Source of the DNA: Sphaerochaeta sp. Phil3
GTDB taxonomy: Bacteria; Spirochaetota; Spirochaetia; Sphaerochaetales; Sphaerochaetaceae
Direction of reading: 5' to 3'
Length of the DNA: 64,000 nt
NCBI GenBank assembly: GCA_001940825.1
Contig: MSGT01000071.1
Coordinates: 36,101-100,100 of the forward strand
Below the pieces are notes generated by a model. It was not told the DNA's origin. It ran no database searches and saw only the letters and a list, made by a program, of their open reading frames with translations. The translations under genes were made by a program, and so were the position numbers. Positions 1-7,492 of the stretch are shown piece by piece. How positions within the stretch are numbered: position 1 is the stretch's first letter; every line of letters begins with the position of its first letter.

Positions 1-80
1 AGAAATTCTTCCTCTACTAGGGCAAATTCTTTATCATTAAACCAGATGGGTATTAAGTGTTTATTACTTATATTTTCCAT
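1..80 (-). CDS. partial small protein, runs off left edge
   Basis: An ATG at 78-80 on the minus strand opens a frame (MENISNKHLIPIWFNDKEF...) that stays open to position 1 and continues outside the window. It overlaps the 3' end of the next gene upstream (64-294) by 17 nt, the same tight spacing seen through this minus-strand cluster. Function is unknown. The frame is short, so the call rests on the overlap pattern and the natural-looking protein composition. Confidence 0.55.
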   Translation of the reverse strand, partial: MENISNKHLIPIWFNDKEFALVEEEF

Positions 81-294
81 AGATATATTCAAAGTAATCA
101 ACTATAAATTGAGCCATCTCTTCATCTTCCCCGTCTTCTATATAAGAATTTATCACCTTTTTTCTTATATCGTTGGTATAAAGAAGAATTAAATTGTCGA
201 GGTCTTCAATACTACCAAATTTTAGGAACTTGCTGTAAATGTTCTTTAAACCTTCATTTGAAGGGTAATATTCTACTATCTTTTTATTCTCCAT
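64..294 (-). CDS. hypothetical acidic small protein (76 aa)
   Basis: 76 aa, ending in TAA. The sequence is acidic and predicted helical (EDGEDEEMAQFIVDYFEYIYGKYK at the C-terminus). There is no signal peptide, membrane segment or recognisable motif. It overlaps the upstream gene by 11 nt, so it belongs to a translationally coupled minus-strand operon of small genes. Not recognised; a host-takeover or accessory role is only a guess from position. Confidence 0.7.
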   Translation of the reverse strand: MENKKIVEYYPSNEGLKNIYSKFLKFGSIEDLDNLILLYTNDIRKKVINSYIEDGEDEEMAQFIVDYFEYIYGKYK

Positions 295-550
295 CTACAA
301 AGTATATAAGGTTACCATTCATCAGATTACTATCAATACCTACAAATTCTATATCAGTATTATAAGTACTTCTATACTTAAAAATATAAGTGTCTGGATT
401 GTTGTCTGTGTAAGTACCAGTTATAGATTTAAACAATTCAGGTATAATGTCTTTGTCTACATATACTCTCATATAAGGTTTTAATTCACCATCTTCGTAT
501 AGACTGTCTATAGTCTCATATACTTTATCTATTATCTCTTTTACTTCCAT
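284..550 (-). CDS. hypothetical small protein (88 aa)
   Basis: I prefer the ATG at 548-550 (MEVKEIIDKVYETIDSLYED), which overlaps the preceding gene's stop by only 10 nt. An ATG 30 nt further upstream (580) would give 98 aa and a deeper overlap. It ends in TAA at 284-286 and overlaps the next gene by 11 nt. It is acidic and soluble, with no recognisable domain. It is part of the same small-gene operon. Confidence 0.65.
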   Translation of the reverse strand: MEVKEIIDKVYETIDSLYEDGELKPYMRVYVDKDIIPELFKSITGTYTDNNPDTYIFKYRSTYNTDIEFVGIDSNLMNGNLIYFVDGE

Positions 551-765
551 GATTTCTTTATATCTAAGTATATCTCCCAAAGTTGGTCTTCAGTTAAATC
601 TTTAAAACTACATTTATCATTCCATCTCCAAGAGTCTACAAATCCACCTACATAATGACCTAGATTTAATCCTTTTTCATTATACTTATCCATTATAGTA
701 TAATAAGGACCACTGCATCCTATGATAAGATTTACTAAGTCATCTCTATCTAACTCTACCGTCAT
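541..765 (-). CDS. hypothetical small protein (74 aa)
   Basis: 74 aa, beginning MTVELDRDDLVNLIIGCSGPYY, with a Trp/Lys-rich C-terminus (WEIYLDIKKSWK). The start overlaps the upstream stop as ATGA (762-765), typical of coupled phage genes. The fold and function are not recognised. Confidence 0.7.
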   Translation of the reverse strand: MTVELDRDDLVNLIIGCSGPYYTIMDKYNEKGLNLGHYVGGFVDSWRWNDKCSFKDLTEDQLWEIYLDIKKSWK

Positions 766-953
766 AATATAATCTTCTTAAGTATATAACCTTGAGTACA
801 GTAACCGGTAACTCTAGTAGGGCAACTACTATTATACAAACTACAACCTTCACACATACCTTTCTTCAACTCTGGTACTAACTGATATGGTTTATTACCA
901 TGATATACTATCTTACCAGAGTAAGCCTTATCTATCTTATTTACTTTATTCAT
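762..953 (-). CDS. cysteine-rich small protein (63 aa)
   Basis: 63 aa, ending TGA. Four cysteines at the C-terminal side (CEGCSLYNSSCPTRVTGYC) are spaced CxxC-x6-C-x7-C, which could be a small zinc- or Fe-S-binding knuckle, although no family is recognised. The N-terminus is basic. It overlaps both neighbours (8 nt upstream, 4 nt downstream). Confidence 0.65.
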   Translation of the reverse strand: MNKVNKIDKAYSGKIVYHGNKPYQLVPELKKGMCEGCSLYNSSCPTRVTGYCTQGYILKKIIL

Positions 954-1155
954 TGTCTAAAATTTCAACTTTTTGTAAGTATATATTCCCCTCATATTCT
1001 GGTAGACCTTGTTCTAATTTGTAATACTCACTATCAATCAGAACTATCCATGCCCATCCATCATCTACTGATTCTATATATTTTACTTCCTTATCCTCAA
1101 ATATAACATTAGATTCTTTAAAGTCTAATAACTTATCTATAAGTCTATATTTCAT
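946..1155 (-). CDS. hypothetical small protein (69 aa)
   Basis: 69 aa (MKYRLIDKLLDFKESNVIFEDKEVKYIE...). It is the first visible gene of the minus-strand left cluster, and its promoter must lie in the 1156-1471 divergent region. It is soluble and acidic, with an alternating pattern that suggests a small beta-rich fold. No motif is recognised. Confidence 0.65.
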   Translation of the reverse strand: MKYRLIDKLLDFKESNVIFEDKEVKYIESVDDGWAWIVLIDSEYYKLEQGLPEYEGNIYLQKVEILDNE

Positions 1156-1471
1156 ATTACAGTGTTATCTAAAGTAAGAGTAATTATAATGGCTTACTTA
1201 TGATATAGAACTTATTAGTCTGTATTAGTAACCCCTCTTACTCCCCTATAAACGTCTCATACTATGTGTTAGTTACCATTTCTTTAACATTTATTAACAA
1301 CAATTATGGCTATTTAACTTCAATATTTTAACAATTTTTAACAAAAAAATTTTTATAGAGAAAGCCCGCGTGTGTGGAGTACCAAACTTCAGGGACCCCC
1401 TATACGTATTCGGGCGAAGACACCCCGATAGGAACATCAGAATTCAAATCTAAATTTAGGAGGACAAAATT
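1156..1471. promoter_or_regulatory. divergent intergenic region with leader motif and mini-ORF
   Basis: This gene-free stretch lies between a minus-strand operon and the plus-strand region, so it should carry promoters for both. On the plus strand the recurring phage leader (TTATTAAC followed by A-rich sequence, 1291-1305) precedes a three-codon frame, ATG GCT ATT TAA, at 1306-1317. A GC-rich stretch (1362-1435) may form RNA structure before the next gene. Just upstream of the gene at 1472 is a strong Shine-Dalgarno sequence (AGGAGG, about 1459-1464), unusual for Bacteroidetes-type genes. The TSS positions cannot be read. Confidence 0.5.
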
Positions 1472-1933
1472 ATGAAGAAATTATTTGTTTACGGCGCTGA
1501 GGTCTTGAAGGACAAGGATGACAATGACTATGTATTGTTATCTTTATTAGCTGAAGAAGACGGTGTAATGGCGTCTGGTATGTACAGTAAGGCTATTTTT
1601 GAGAATGCCAAGACTCGTACAGGCTTCTTGTACAAACAAGTAGAGAAGAGGTTGAAGGACAATGACAAGTGGGAAGGCGACATTGACGACCCAAGCACTT
1701 GGATTACGACTGTAGGTGAAGTAGTGACTCTGGATATGAGACCTCACTACGTTACTTATGAGGAAGGTGGGAGGAAGAAGTATCGTAAGAGCCGTAATGG
1801 GGAAAAGGCGATATCTAACCGAGCTACCGTTGTGATGCTGCCTGGTGAGACTGTTGCCAGTCTTAGAGCCAGTCTTGAGAGCCGTATCGACGAGGACGAT
1901 TTCGTTGAAATGTCTGACGACTCTGACGAATAA
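1472..1933 (+). CDS. hypothetical protein with acidic C-terminal tail (153 aa)
   Basis: 153 aa. The ATG follows an AGGAGG Shine-Dalgarno by 9 nt, which fixes the start and suggests high expression. The N-terminal two thirds alternate like a beta-barrel (LFVYGAEVLKDKDDNDYVLLSLLAEEDG). The C-terminus is strongly acidic (DEDDFVEMSDDSDE), recalling the acidic tail of phage ssDNA-binding proteins, but the true SSB is encoded at 25076. Codon use is richer in GC than its neighbours. A nucleic-acid-binding or early effector role is inference only. Confidence 0.8.
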   Translation: MKKLFVYGAEVLKDKDDNDYVLLSLLAEEDGVMASGMYSKAIFENAKTRTGFLYKQVEKRLKDNDKWEGDIDDPSTWITTVGEVVTLDMRPHYVTYEEGGRKKYRKSRNGEKAISNRATVVMLPGETVASLRASLESRIDEDDFVEMSDDSDE

Positions 1934-1966
1934 GAGTTAGGGCTAATGCCCTAATCTTATTCTTTT
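1930..1966 (+). terminator. Rho-independent terminator after the 1472 gene
   Basis: The stop codon is followed by a 7-bp stem TTAGGGC/GCCCTAA with a TAAT loop and a T-rich tail (TCTTATTCTTTT). It would separate the well-expressed 1472 gene from the small genes downstream. Confidence 0.7.
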
Positions 1967-2001
1967 GCATTAATCTATAAACATCTCATAATCACTACAA
2001 T

Positions 2002-2097
2002 ATGGCAGAAGCAGTCGACTGGATTTACACAATCTTTTGGGTAGGAGTGTTGGTTTGGCTCATGTACTCCACTTATGACAATGAATTTCGTAAGTAG
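2002..2097 (+). CDS. single-pass membrane micro-protein (31 aa)
   Basis: 31 aa, MAEAVDWIYTIFWVGVLVWL..., a single hydrophobic helix (about residues 8-21) with a short polar C-terminus. It ends at TAG (2095-2097), so TAG is a stop here. Such small membrane proteins are common in phage early regions; the role is unknown. The call is supported by a clean start, composition and spacing rather than homology. Confidence 0.5.
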   Translation: MAEAVDWIYTIFWVGVLVWLMYSTYDNEFRK

Positions 2098-2194
2098 ATT
2101 TTGTTATCCTTACAATATATAGCGAATTTAGTATTTTAATATCAATTTAAACTATCAAAGTCATGTTAGGTGTAAAACGCAAAATCAATAGAAT

Positions 2195-2305
2195 ATGGAT
2201 ACTAAAAACAATTATCCAAGTGACAAAGAGTTTGAAATATGCTTAGTAATAGCAACATTCTTACTCATAGCAAGTATCGTATCCTACCATTTATTTGGAA
2301 TTTAA
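2195..2305 (+). CDS. single-pass membrane micro-protein (36 aa)
   Basis: 36 aa, MDTKNNYPSDKEFEICLVIA..., a polar N-terminus followed by a transmembrane helix (about residues 15-34). It ends in TAA. It is the last coding sequence before a 1.2-kb ORF-free tract. A competing short frame from 2163 ends at TAG 2244-2246 and looks less protein-like. No function is recognised. Confidence 0.45.
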   Translation: MDTKNNYPSDKEFEICLVIATFLLIASIVSYHLFGI

Positions 2306-2802
2306 CGTGGATGTAAGGTAGCCTATAGTCAGTGACAAGCCTGTATAAATACTGAGTCAAATAAGTAATATAGTGTACTATCTCGCTTCTAATGCACATA
2401 GGAGTATAAGCTAAGGTAGACAGATATGTTACTAATCCACGTGGTAGATGCACAGTTAGGTTCGCTGTGAGTGCACATCTTAGTAGCAACCAACTAAAGC
2501 AAACATAAGGAATATAGCTATACCTCGACAGGCTTAATGAGGTGTTTGACAGTATGATACTAACTGAACAATAAGTATCAGCTTTTTATTCTGAGTAGTG
2601 TAGTCGCATCTGAATCCGCTGTCGGTGCGAACACTTTCAACCATAAGACGGATGAGTATCTTCCCTGGACAAGAAGAATACAATAATTAAGTTCCAATAT
2701 AAATAGAGTAAGAGAAAATGAGGCGGTATATCTTACGTAGCTCTTAGCATAGCTTATGGTGGTGTTTTCCATAGCCATATTAATGCGCTTACTCTATTTC
2801 TA

Positions 2803-2955
2803 CACTGTGTGAATCAGTGTCAACTTTGTGGGGCTTATATTCAGAGCGCACATATGAAAGTGCTTTTTATCAATAGAAGGTGAAATGATTGCAAGCGTTA
2901 GCCGGAAATTCTTTTAAAGTAACACATATGCTGATATTAGTGCAGAGAAATCAAA
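2803..2955 (+). ncRNA. repeated RNA motif, copy 1
   Basis: A hairpin ACACTG-(TGTGAAT)-CAGTGT (about 2803-2820) is followed by CAACTTTGTGGGGCTTATAT (2821-2840) and, about 110 nt on, TTAGTGCAGAGAAATCA (2937-2953). The same order, with the related hairpin loop TGAGAAT and the same GTGGGGC and GTGCAGA boxes, is seen in copy 2. Conserved order with variable stems suggests a structured RNA family. The boundaries are approximate. Confidence 0.5.
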
Positions 2956-3059
2956 GACAAATTGTAATATATAGCTACAGATTACAATTAGTAAAAAAAC
3001 TCAGAGGTCAACTGCCTCAGATAGCAAAAGTGTTAGTGGTAGCAGAGTAATACTACCAC

Positions 3060-3192
3060 GCTCCTTAAGGTGAGAATCCTTGACAAGCATGTGGGGCTTA
3101 TATCTATCTATAAACAAGGAGACGGACTAATTTTTATTAGTACAAGGAGTCGGTTATAGTAGTATTAGTGCAGACTTTAAAATCATGCAGTA
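3060..3192 (+). ncRNA. repeated RNA motif, copy 2
   Basis: A hairpin AAGG-(TGAGAAT)-CCTT precedes TTGACAAGCATGTGGGGCTT (3080-3099). Then TTAGTGCAGACTTTAAAATC (3165-3184) lies about 75 nt downstream. The second box is nearly identical to that in copy 3. The hairpin loop matches copy 1 while the stem differs in sequence, as expected for a conserved RNA fold. The ends are approximate. Confidence 0.5.
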
Positions 3193-3485
3193 TAACAACC
3201 TTCCATATACTAATACAATAGTGAACTTCTGAATCATGTTATACTTATTAGTCCTAAGCGTAGGATAGTCCTCAACTTATTATGTTCCGTTAGCTTAATA
3301 TGGATTTGTAGAATACTAAGAGTAGTATTGCTAGTATATTTATATGTGAATATAGGTATACTAGTTGCACTCATAAGGCAGCCTTCACGTGGCAAGTGTG
3401 TTAAGTAATAGGTTAAATAAATCTTCCAGTTTGTACCTATGAAAACTAATGCCTTACTTTTTATTAACAATTTAATCAATAAATT

Positions 3486-3677
3486 ATGATAGAAACAATA
3501 GCAACACTAATTACTGTACTTTGTGGTATATTATCATTAATAATAGTAGCTTGTACTATACAAGCACCATATTCAAAAACAGTAAACAATATACTTAAAA
3601 CATTATTTATAATAAGTACTATTAGTGGAGGAATAGCAATTAGTTCAATAATAATAAGATTATTAATAATTTATTAA
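3486..3677 (+). CDS. small membrane protein, two TM helices (63 aa)
   Basis: 63 aa. Two hydrophobic segments (about residues 6-25 and 39-62) are joined by a short polar loop. The ATG follows the recurrent leader TTATTAACAATTTAATCAATAAATT. It lies directly before tRNA-Leu. No family is recognised; probably inner membrane. Confidence 0.65.
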   Translation: MIETIATLITVLCGILSLIIVACTIQAPYSKTVNNILKTLFIISTISGGIAISSIIIRLLIIY

Positions 3678-3684
3678 CAGCAAT

Positions 3685-3769
3685 GCTCAGATGGCGAAAT
3701 TGGTAGACGCTTCAGACTTAAACTCTGATGATTATTACAATCATGCGGGTTCGATTCCCGCTCTGAGTA
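3685..3769 (+). tRNA. tRNA-Leu (anticodon UAA)
   Basis: 85 nt with the long variable arm of a class II tRNA. The acceptor GCTCAGA/TCTGAGT has one G-U pair, the D loop is canonical, and the anticodon stem is TCAGA/TCTGA with loop CTTAAAC, giving anticodon TAA. The T arm is GCGGG-TTCGATT-CCCGC, with A as discriminator. No CCA is encoded (AC follows). It would decode UUA, a common codon in this AT-rich genome. Confidence 0.95.
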
Positions 3770-3795
3770 CATTCATTAACTTAAAAACAATAATT

Positions 3796-3999
3796 ATGAG
3801 AGCAAAGAAATCAATTCGAGCATGGGTAGCAAGAGAAAAAAATGGAGCGTTATTTTTGTTCTGTGAAAAACCAAAAAAGCGTAAATCTTACTGGATAAAT
3901 TTAAATACGTTCAATAGTCTAGTACTCCCAAAAGAAGCTTTCCCTAATGTAAAATGGGAAGATAACGAACCTACTAGAGTATATATCAGAATAGCATAG
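3796..3999 (+). CDS. hypothetical basic small protein (67 aa)
   Basis: 67 aa. I use the ATG at 3796 because the longer frame would start inside tRNA-Leu, and because the TTAAC/A-rich leader sits just before 3796. It is basic and Trp-containing (MRAKKSIRAWVAREKNGALFLF...). It ends at TAG 3997-3999, showing that TAG is still a terminator in this region. Function unknown. Confidence 0.7.
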   Translation: MRAKKSIRAWVAREKNGALFLFCEKPKKRKSYWINLNTFNSLVLPKEAFPNVKWEDNEPTRVYIRIA

Positions 4000-4000
4000 T

Positions 4001-4303
4001 ATGACAATCAGAAGAAGTTATTCAAATAGTATACTCACAAGTATCAGTGAATTTTTAATTGCATTAATTATAATATTAATAGCAACAGTATCAATAAGTA
4101 AATATTGCGCAGACTATGATTATTATAATTATGTAGAACTTAAAGCACAATATAAAAACTATATTGTGACTAATAAGTACGTACGGAACTCAGACACTTA
4201 TGTGTTAGAACTCATGAACCCTTTTAGTAAAAAGACTAAAGAGGTATATGTTAGAGATTATCTATATTATAATACTTATTTTGTAGGAGATACTATAAAA
4301 TGA
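4001..4303 (+). CDS. single-pass membrane protein (100 aa)
   Basis: 100 aa. An N-terminal hydrophobic helix (about residues 15-35) is followed by a Tyr-rich polar domain (YCADYDYYNYVELKAQYKNY). It starts 1 nt after the previous stop and overlaps the next gene by 4 nt, so it is operonic. An envelope-facing accessory protein is inferred from topology only. Confidence 0.7.
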   Translation: MTIRRSYSNSILTSISEFLIALIIILIATVSISKYCADYDYYNYVELKAQYKNYIVTNKYVRNSDTYVLELMNPFSKKTKEVYVRDYLYYNTYFVGDTIK

Positions 4304-4491
4304 AAAAAGTTAGAGCACACTATAAAGGTAGGTATTATTACTTAGGTAGAGCTAAGAACTTAGAAGAAGAACTCAATTTAAAAAGAGATTTTCTAAGACA
4401 AATAGCTAATATACCTAAAGAAGATATAGAATTATTTCGTAAAAGGTTTATAATCAAAAATAAAACAGTAAAATTCATAAGAAATGTTTGA
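4300..4491 (+). CDS. hypothetical basic small protein (63 aa)
   Basis: 63 aa, very basic (Lys/Arg throughout; ends KTVKFIRNV), no membrane segment. It is coupled by ATGA overlap to the gene before and by 8 nt to the gene after. It could bind nucleic acid by charge, but no domain is recognised. Confidence 0.65.
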   Translation: MKKVRAHYKGRYYYLGRAKNLEEELNLKRDFLRQIANIPKEDIELFRKRFIIKNKTVKFIRNV

Positions 4492-4882
4492 ACAAGTAAA
4501 AGACTACAAAAGTGCTTGCAAAGTATTAGGTATTAAACCTATTGACAAGCGTAGAAAGTTAGAAGAACATGTGCTAGTGTACATACAATTAAGTACTATT
4601 ACTCAAGCAATTAACTTTATTGCTAACGATAATAAACAATGGATACCAAAGTATGAACAAAATAAACCTATCAGAACATGGTACAGTTGGTGGTACATTG
4701 ATTGGAACAAAATTGAAAAAGGTTCTGCTGCGGGCTTATTCCGTCTGGCTTCTCACAGTGGTCTTGGTTATGTTGATGCTCATGTGGGTGCTCATCTACG
4801 ATTTATTAACGGAGATGCAGCAGAATATGCAGCTGAAACATTTAGACCACTATATATGAAACATATATTTGGTATAGATTAA
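4484..4882 (+). CDS. hypothetical protein (132 aa)
   Basis: 132 aa with a Trp/Tyr-rich centre (TWYSWWYIDWNKIEKGSAAG) and a conserved-looking C-terminus (GDAAEYAAETFRPLYMKHIFG). It resembles small proteins I associate with Bacteroidales phages, but I cannot name a family. It is soluble. It is the last of a four-gene overlapping run. Confidence 0.75.
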   Translation: MFEQVKDYKSACKVLGIKPIDKRRKLEEHVLVYIQLSTITQAINFIANDNKQWIPKYEQNKPIRTWYSWWYIDWNKIEKGSAAGLFRLASHSGLGYVDAHVGAHLRFINGDAAEYAAETFRPLYMKHIFGID

Positions 4883-4921
4883 GTTCTCATATTTATTAAC
4901 TATTAAAACATTTATCAAGAA

Positions 4922-5404
4922 ATGGAAAATGAATTACAAGATTCTCCAAGAGGAAGAGGCTCAGCAGTAGCCTGGAGTTTAGCAGCAGTATTAATCCTAT
5001 TAGGAATGCTTGTTGCAAGTGCACTAACTTTTATCTGTCACGATAAAGTTGACAATCTCATCAATCCTGAAAAGGATAATGTAGAACAAGTTTGTGTTGA
5101 CACAATTTATACTGAAGCTGTACCTACAATACAGGAAGTTCTTCAGTTTCGAGAAGACACAAAACGTTACATGCACATAGACAGTGTATTTCTTACAATG
5201 CCAGACGTTGTCTTAATAGATATACTAAGGCAACATGGAACTTCATTGTCTAACAGTGACATTGTGACTATATATGAATCGAACAGAAGTACTTATAACA
5301 AGGTAATGAGCGGAGCTAGAAGTCAACACTATAAAGACTCATTAGATAAATTGTCTAACACTTATGACAATACTAAAGATACTACTTTCGTAAAGAGAGA
5401 ATAA
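4922..5404 (+). CDS. membrane-anchored protein (160 aa)
   Basis: 160 aa. A transmembrane helix at about residues 18-40 is followed by a 120-aa soluble helical domain. The ATG is preceded by the leader TTATTAACTATTAAAAC...ATCAAGAA. No catalytic motif is visible. It is followed by a 400-nt noncoding stretch. Confidence 0.75.
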   Translation: MENELQDSPRGRGSAVAWSLAAVLILLGMLVASALTFICHDKVDNLINPEKDNVEQVCVDTIYTEAVPTIQEVLQFREDTKRYMHIDSVFLTMPDVVLIDILRQHGTSLSNSDIVTIYESNRSTYNKVMSGARSQHYKDSLDKLSNTYDNTKDTTFVKRE

Positions 5405-5810
5405 AGTAATAAACATCTTGTTTTTTTAAGTTAAAGTATACTCAGTCTGTGAAGATAGAGTGTACGTCCTCAGAAGATGACAAACCTGTGGGGCGTAAGT
5501 AAATGCATATCGTATATTATTCCCTTGAATACGGCAATAGTGGGTAATATCCGAGATACTCGTATTTGTGTTTATAATCGTGCAGACGTTAAAATCAGGT
5601 ACTCCAATAAGATTAGTTTGACAGCTATTTCTGATTATGAGTTAAAACTATTTGAGAGTCAGTAGAAGTGTGTCTTTTTTATTAACAAATGATACTTTCA
5701 TAGGACAACAATGTATAGTATTTTTTAGTTGGTACTAACTTAAAACAAAATCCAGAGTACCCTGGTCGTCGTCAAAAAACAATTATTAACAATTTAAAAA
5801 TATTAGTATT
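5405..5810 (+). ncRNA. ORF-poor stretch with repeated RNA motif copy 3
   Basis: There is no credible gene; a 62-aa frame at 5477-5665 is in the motif and looks accidental. The stretch holds copy 3 of the repeated RNA motif: TGACAAACCTGTGGGGCGTA at 5478-5497 and CGTGCAGACGTTAAAATCA at about 5579-5597. It is followed by a T-run (GTGTCTTTTTTATTAAC, about 5670-5686) that could terminate the RNA. A leader TTATTAAC then precedes the gene at 5811. Confidence 0.5.
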
Positions 5811-6041
5811 ATGAAAATTATCAAAGATTTTCTCTTTTGTAGTCAGAAATTTACTGATACAAAGGAAACAAAGCCAACTTGTATCAATGTGATGGCTATT
5901 AACAATATTCGTGTTACAAGAAATGCAGCTTTAGGTGGAGAGGAAGTTGTAACAGTAGACATGGAAGATGGTAGCGTCATATTGGCCGAAGATCCTAAAA
6001 CATTTTTCACTGAATTTGCAGATTTGTTAGATGAAGATTAA
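5811..6041 (+). CDS. hypothetical small protein (76 aa)
   Basis: 76 aa. It has a Cys pair and a beta-rich centre (CINVMAINNIRVTRNAALGGEEVVTVDMEDGSV) and an acidic C-terminus. The start is preceded by the TTATTAACAATTTAAAAATATTA leader. It overlaps the next gene by 11 nt. No family is recognised. Confidence 0.7.
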   Translation: MKIIKDFLFCSQKFTDTKETKPTCINVMAINNIRVTRNAALGGEEVVTVDMEDGSVILAEDPKTFFTEFADLLDED

Positions 6042-6303
6042 AGTTGAAGAAAACCGAAAATTGACTGAAATCAAGTTCGGAACAGATCATTACTTAGCTA
6101 ATTTATTAGCTTGTACTAAGATATTAGGTATACCTTTGTCTAAAGCCAGAACATTGTGTAAAGCAACACCTAATACAAACAATCCTGTAGTTCCGCCAAT
6201 TCCTATCATTAGTAAGTATACTACTGATGAATTGTGTGATGAATTAGATAAGTATGAAATATCAGTATCTATAACTATCAATCAAAAAGTAGTAAAAGAA
6301 TGA
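6031..6303 (+). CDS. hypothetical small protein (90 aa)
   Basis: 90 aa, MKIKVEENRKLTEIKFGTDH..., containing a helix-turn-like central part (LLACTKILGIPLSKARTLC). It is coupled to both neighbours by overlaps (11 nt and 4 nt). The function is not recognised; a small DNA-binding regulator is possible, but the motif is weak. Confidence 0.7.
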   Translation: MKIKVEENRKLTEIKFGTDHYLANLLACTKILGIPLSKARTLCKATPNTNNPVVPPIPIISKYTTDELCDELDKYEISVSITINQKVVKE

Positions 6304-6758
6304 AAGCAATTATTATTCGCTTCGAAGGCATTATCAGAAATGAAGAAGCCTTAATGGGAGCATTTGCTCATGCAATGAGTAACTATGTGACTGTAGAGGA
6401 TGACCCTAAAGTGGTTATACTAACAGATCAAGAAGTAGATAAAGCTATTATAAATAGCGTCATAGTTACAAAGGAACCGGTATCTAATTCTCATATAGAA
6501 GTAATTCGTGAATTCTGTAAGAGAATTATAAAAGAGATAGGTTCTCCTACTATGAAGACACAAGCTCTTCTTAATCAGGATATCTGTAAATTCCTTGTAA
6601 ATCAGAATCGTGAGACAATTGCTGCCGCAGTAAATATCATAGCAAATATTGATACTACTGCAAAGTATATTCGTCACCGCAAGCTGTTACAGGAATACGG
6701 CTTAGCTTGTTTACCAGGCTTATTAAGAGACATTAATCCACTCTTTAAACTCTTCTAA
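6300..6758 (+). CDS. hypothetical protein (152 aa)
   Basis: 152 aa, mixed alpha/beta, with an alpha-helical C-terminal half (REFCKRIIKEIG...KFLVNQNRETIAAAVNIIANI). There is no signal or membrane segment. It is the third gene of an overlapping trio, followed after 1 nt by a basic micro-protein. Not recognised. Confidence 0.75.
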   Translation: MKAIIIRFEGIIRNEEALMGAFAHAMSNYVTVEDDPKVVILTDQEVDKAIINSVIVTKEPVSNSHIEVIREFCKRIIKEIGSPTMKTQALLNQDICKFLVNQNRETIAAAVNIIANIDTTAKYIRHRKLLQEYGLACLPGLLRDINPLFKLF

Positions 6759-6759
6759 C

Positions 6760-6864
6760 ATGGCAAAGACAAATAGAGATTATGAGAAGCGACAGAAGGA
6801 TTCTAAAAAGAAACCTAAGCATAAGAAAATGGAGCCTTACAATCGTAAGAAGTCATGGAAGTAG
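6760..6864 (+). CDS. highly basic micro-protein (34 aa)
   Basis: 34 aa, more than 40% Lys/Arg (MAKTNRDYEKRQKDSKKKPK...). It ends at TAG (6862-6864) and overlaps the next ATG at 6855. It could bind nucleic acid or ribosomes through charge. Support comes from tight operon spacing; there is no homology evidence. Confidence 0.5.
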   Translation: MAKTNRDYEKRQKDSKKKPKHKKMEPYNRKKSWK

Positions 6865-7013
6865 AAGAAGTGATTAAAAACGAATGTCCTACACTTGATA
6901 ATAAAATCAACTGTAGTGTATGTACTCATGAGTGTAAACTCAGAATGCAACAATTTGAACAGTCCAAGGAGGATACTTCGCCAGAGTATCCGCCCGCTGT
7001 TATATATTACTAA
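6855..7013 (+). CDS. small zinc-knuckle-like protein (52 aa)
   Basis: 52 aa with cysteines at positions 11, 20, 23 and 27 (CSVCTHEC core), a possible zinc knuckle. It has an acidic/proline-rich C-terminus ending in TAA. It overlaps the preceding micro-ORF by 10 nt. No family is recognised. Confidence 0.5.
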   Translation: MEVEEVIKNECPTLDNKINCSVCTHECKLRMQQFEQSKEDTSPEYPPAVIYY

Positions 7014-7061
7014 TTTAAATTGTTAGTAAAATGGTGGATTTCAGTCAACCAAGAACCATTT

Positions 7062-7190
7062 ATGGCCAAACCCCTAAAGGGAGATCTCATAGGAGACACA
7101 AGTACCTACGGACTATACAACGGTCAACCAATTAACATTGGTCAGAAGAAGGATATGGGTCATCTACGAATAAGAAATACGAATAAGTAG
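7062..7190 (+). CDS. hypothetical micro-protein (42 aa)
   Basis: 42 aa, MAKPLKGDLIGDTSTYGLYN..., basic C-terminus, stop TAG at 7188-7190. It is preferred over an overlapping 34-aa frame from 7031 because of its more natural composition. A T-run at 7198-7208 follows and may end the transcript. Low support. Confidence 0.4.
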   Translation: MAKPLKGDLIGDTSTYGLYNGQPINIGQKKDMGHLRIRNTNK

Positions 7191-7221
7191 AATGGTTCTT
7201 TTTTTTTAAACTCTAAATGCA

Positions 7222-7452
7222 ATGGGTAAGATTATACGCCCTTTAGTTAGGATATACCCAACAGAAAACATCCAAGAAAGAATTAGAGCTGTATCATACT
7301 TTGGTAATTTTAGTATTGAATCTGCAAAACTACAATGCAAAAGTAATAATTATAGGTCTATAGATATCTATGTTCGTAATATATTCGTAGCAGTATTAGA
7401 AGCAAAAAGAAGATATTTCAAAGGATGTGATTTCATCGAAATTATTTCGTGA
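7222..7452 (+). CDS. hypothetical small protein (76 aa)
   Basis: 76 aa, basic with an amphipathic helix (VRNIFVAVLEAKRRYFKGC). No known motif. The stop TGA is directly followed by the TTATTAAC leader of the next gene. Confidence 0.65.
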   Translation: MGKIIRPLVRIYPTENIQERIRAVSYFGNFSIESAKLQCKSNNYRSIDIYVRNIFVAVLEAKRRYFKGCDFIEIIS

Positions 7453-7492
7453 TTATTAACTATAGTATCAAACCATTAAAAAGTATCAAATT

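Larger units (their letters stand above)
2306..3480 (+). ncRNA. 1.2-kb ORF-free tract, probable structured RNA
   Basis: There is no convincing protein-coding frame on either strand across 1,175 nt, although the genome is otherwise dense. Many local inverted repeats are visible, and there are two copies of a motif (hairpin, then GTGGGGCTTATAT, then TTAGTGCAGA) that recurs at 5465-5660. The tract ends with the TTATTAAC leader of the gene at 3486. This suggests one or more noncoding RNAs; a large ornate RNA of the kind found in other phages is possible but not shown. Confidence 0.55.

Noticed and set aside
3691..3999. 102-aa protein starting at 3691
   Set aside because: The start lies inside tRNA-Leu. 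The ATG at 3796 with its leader gives the believable gene.
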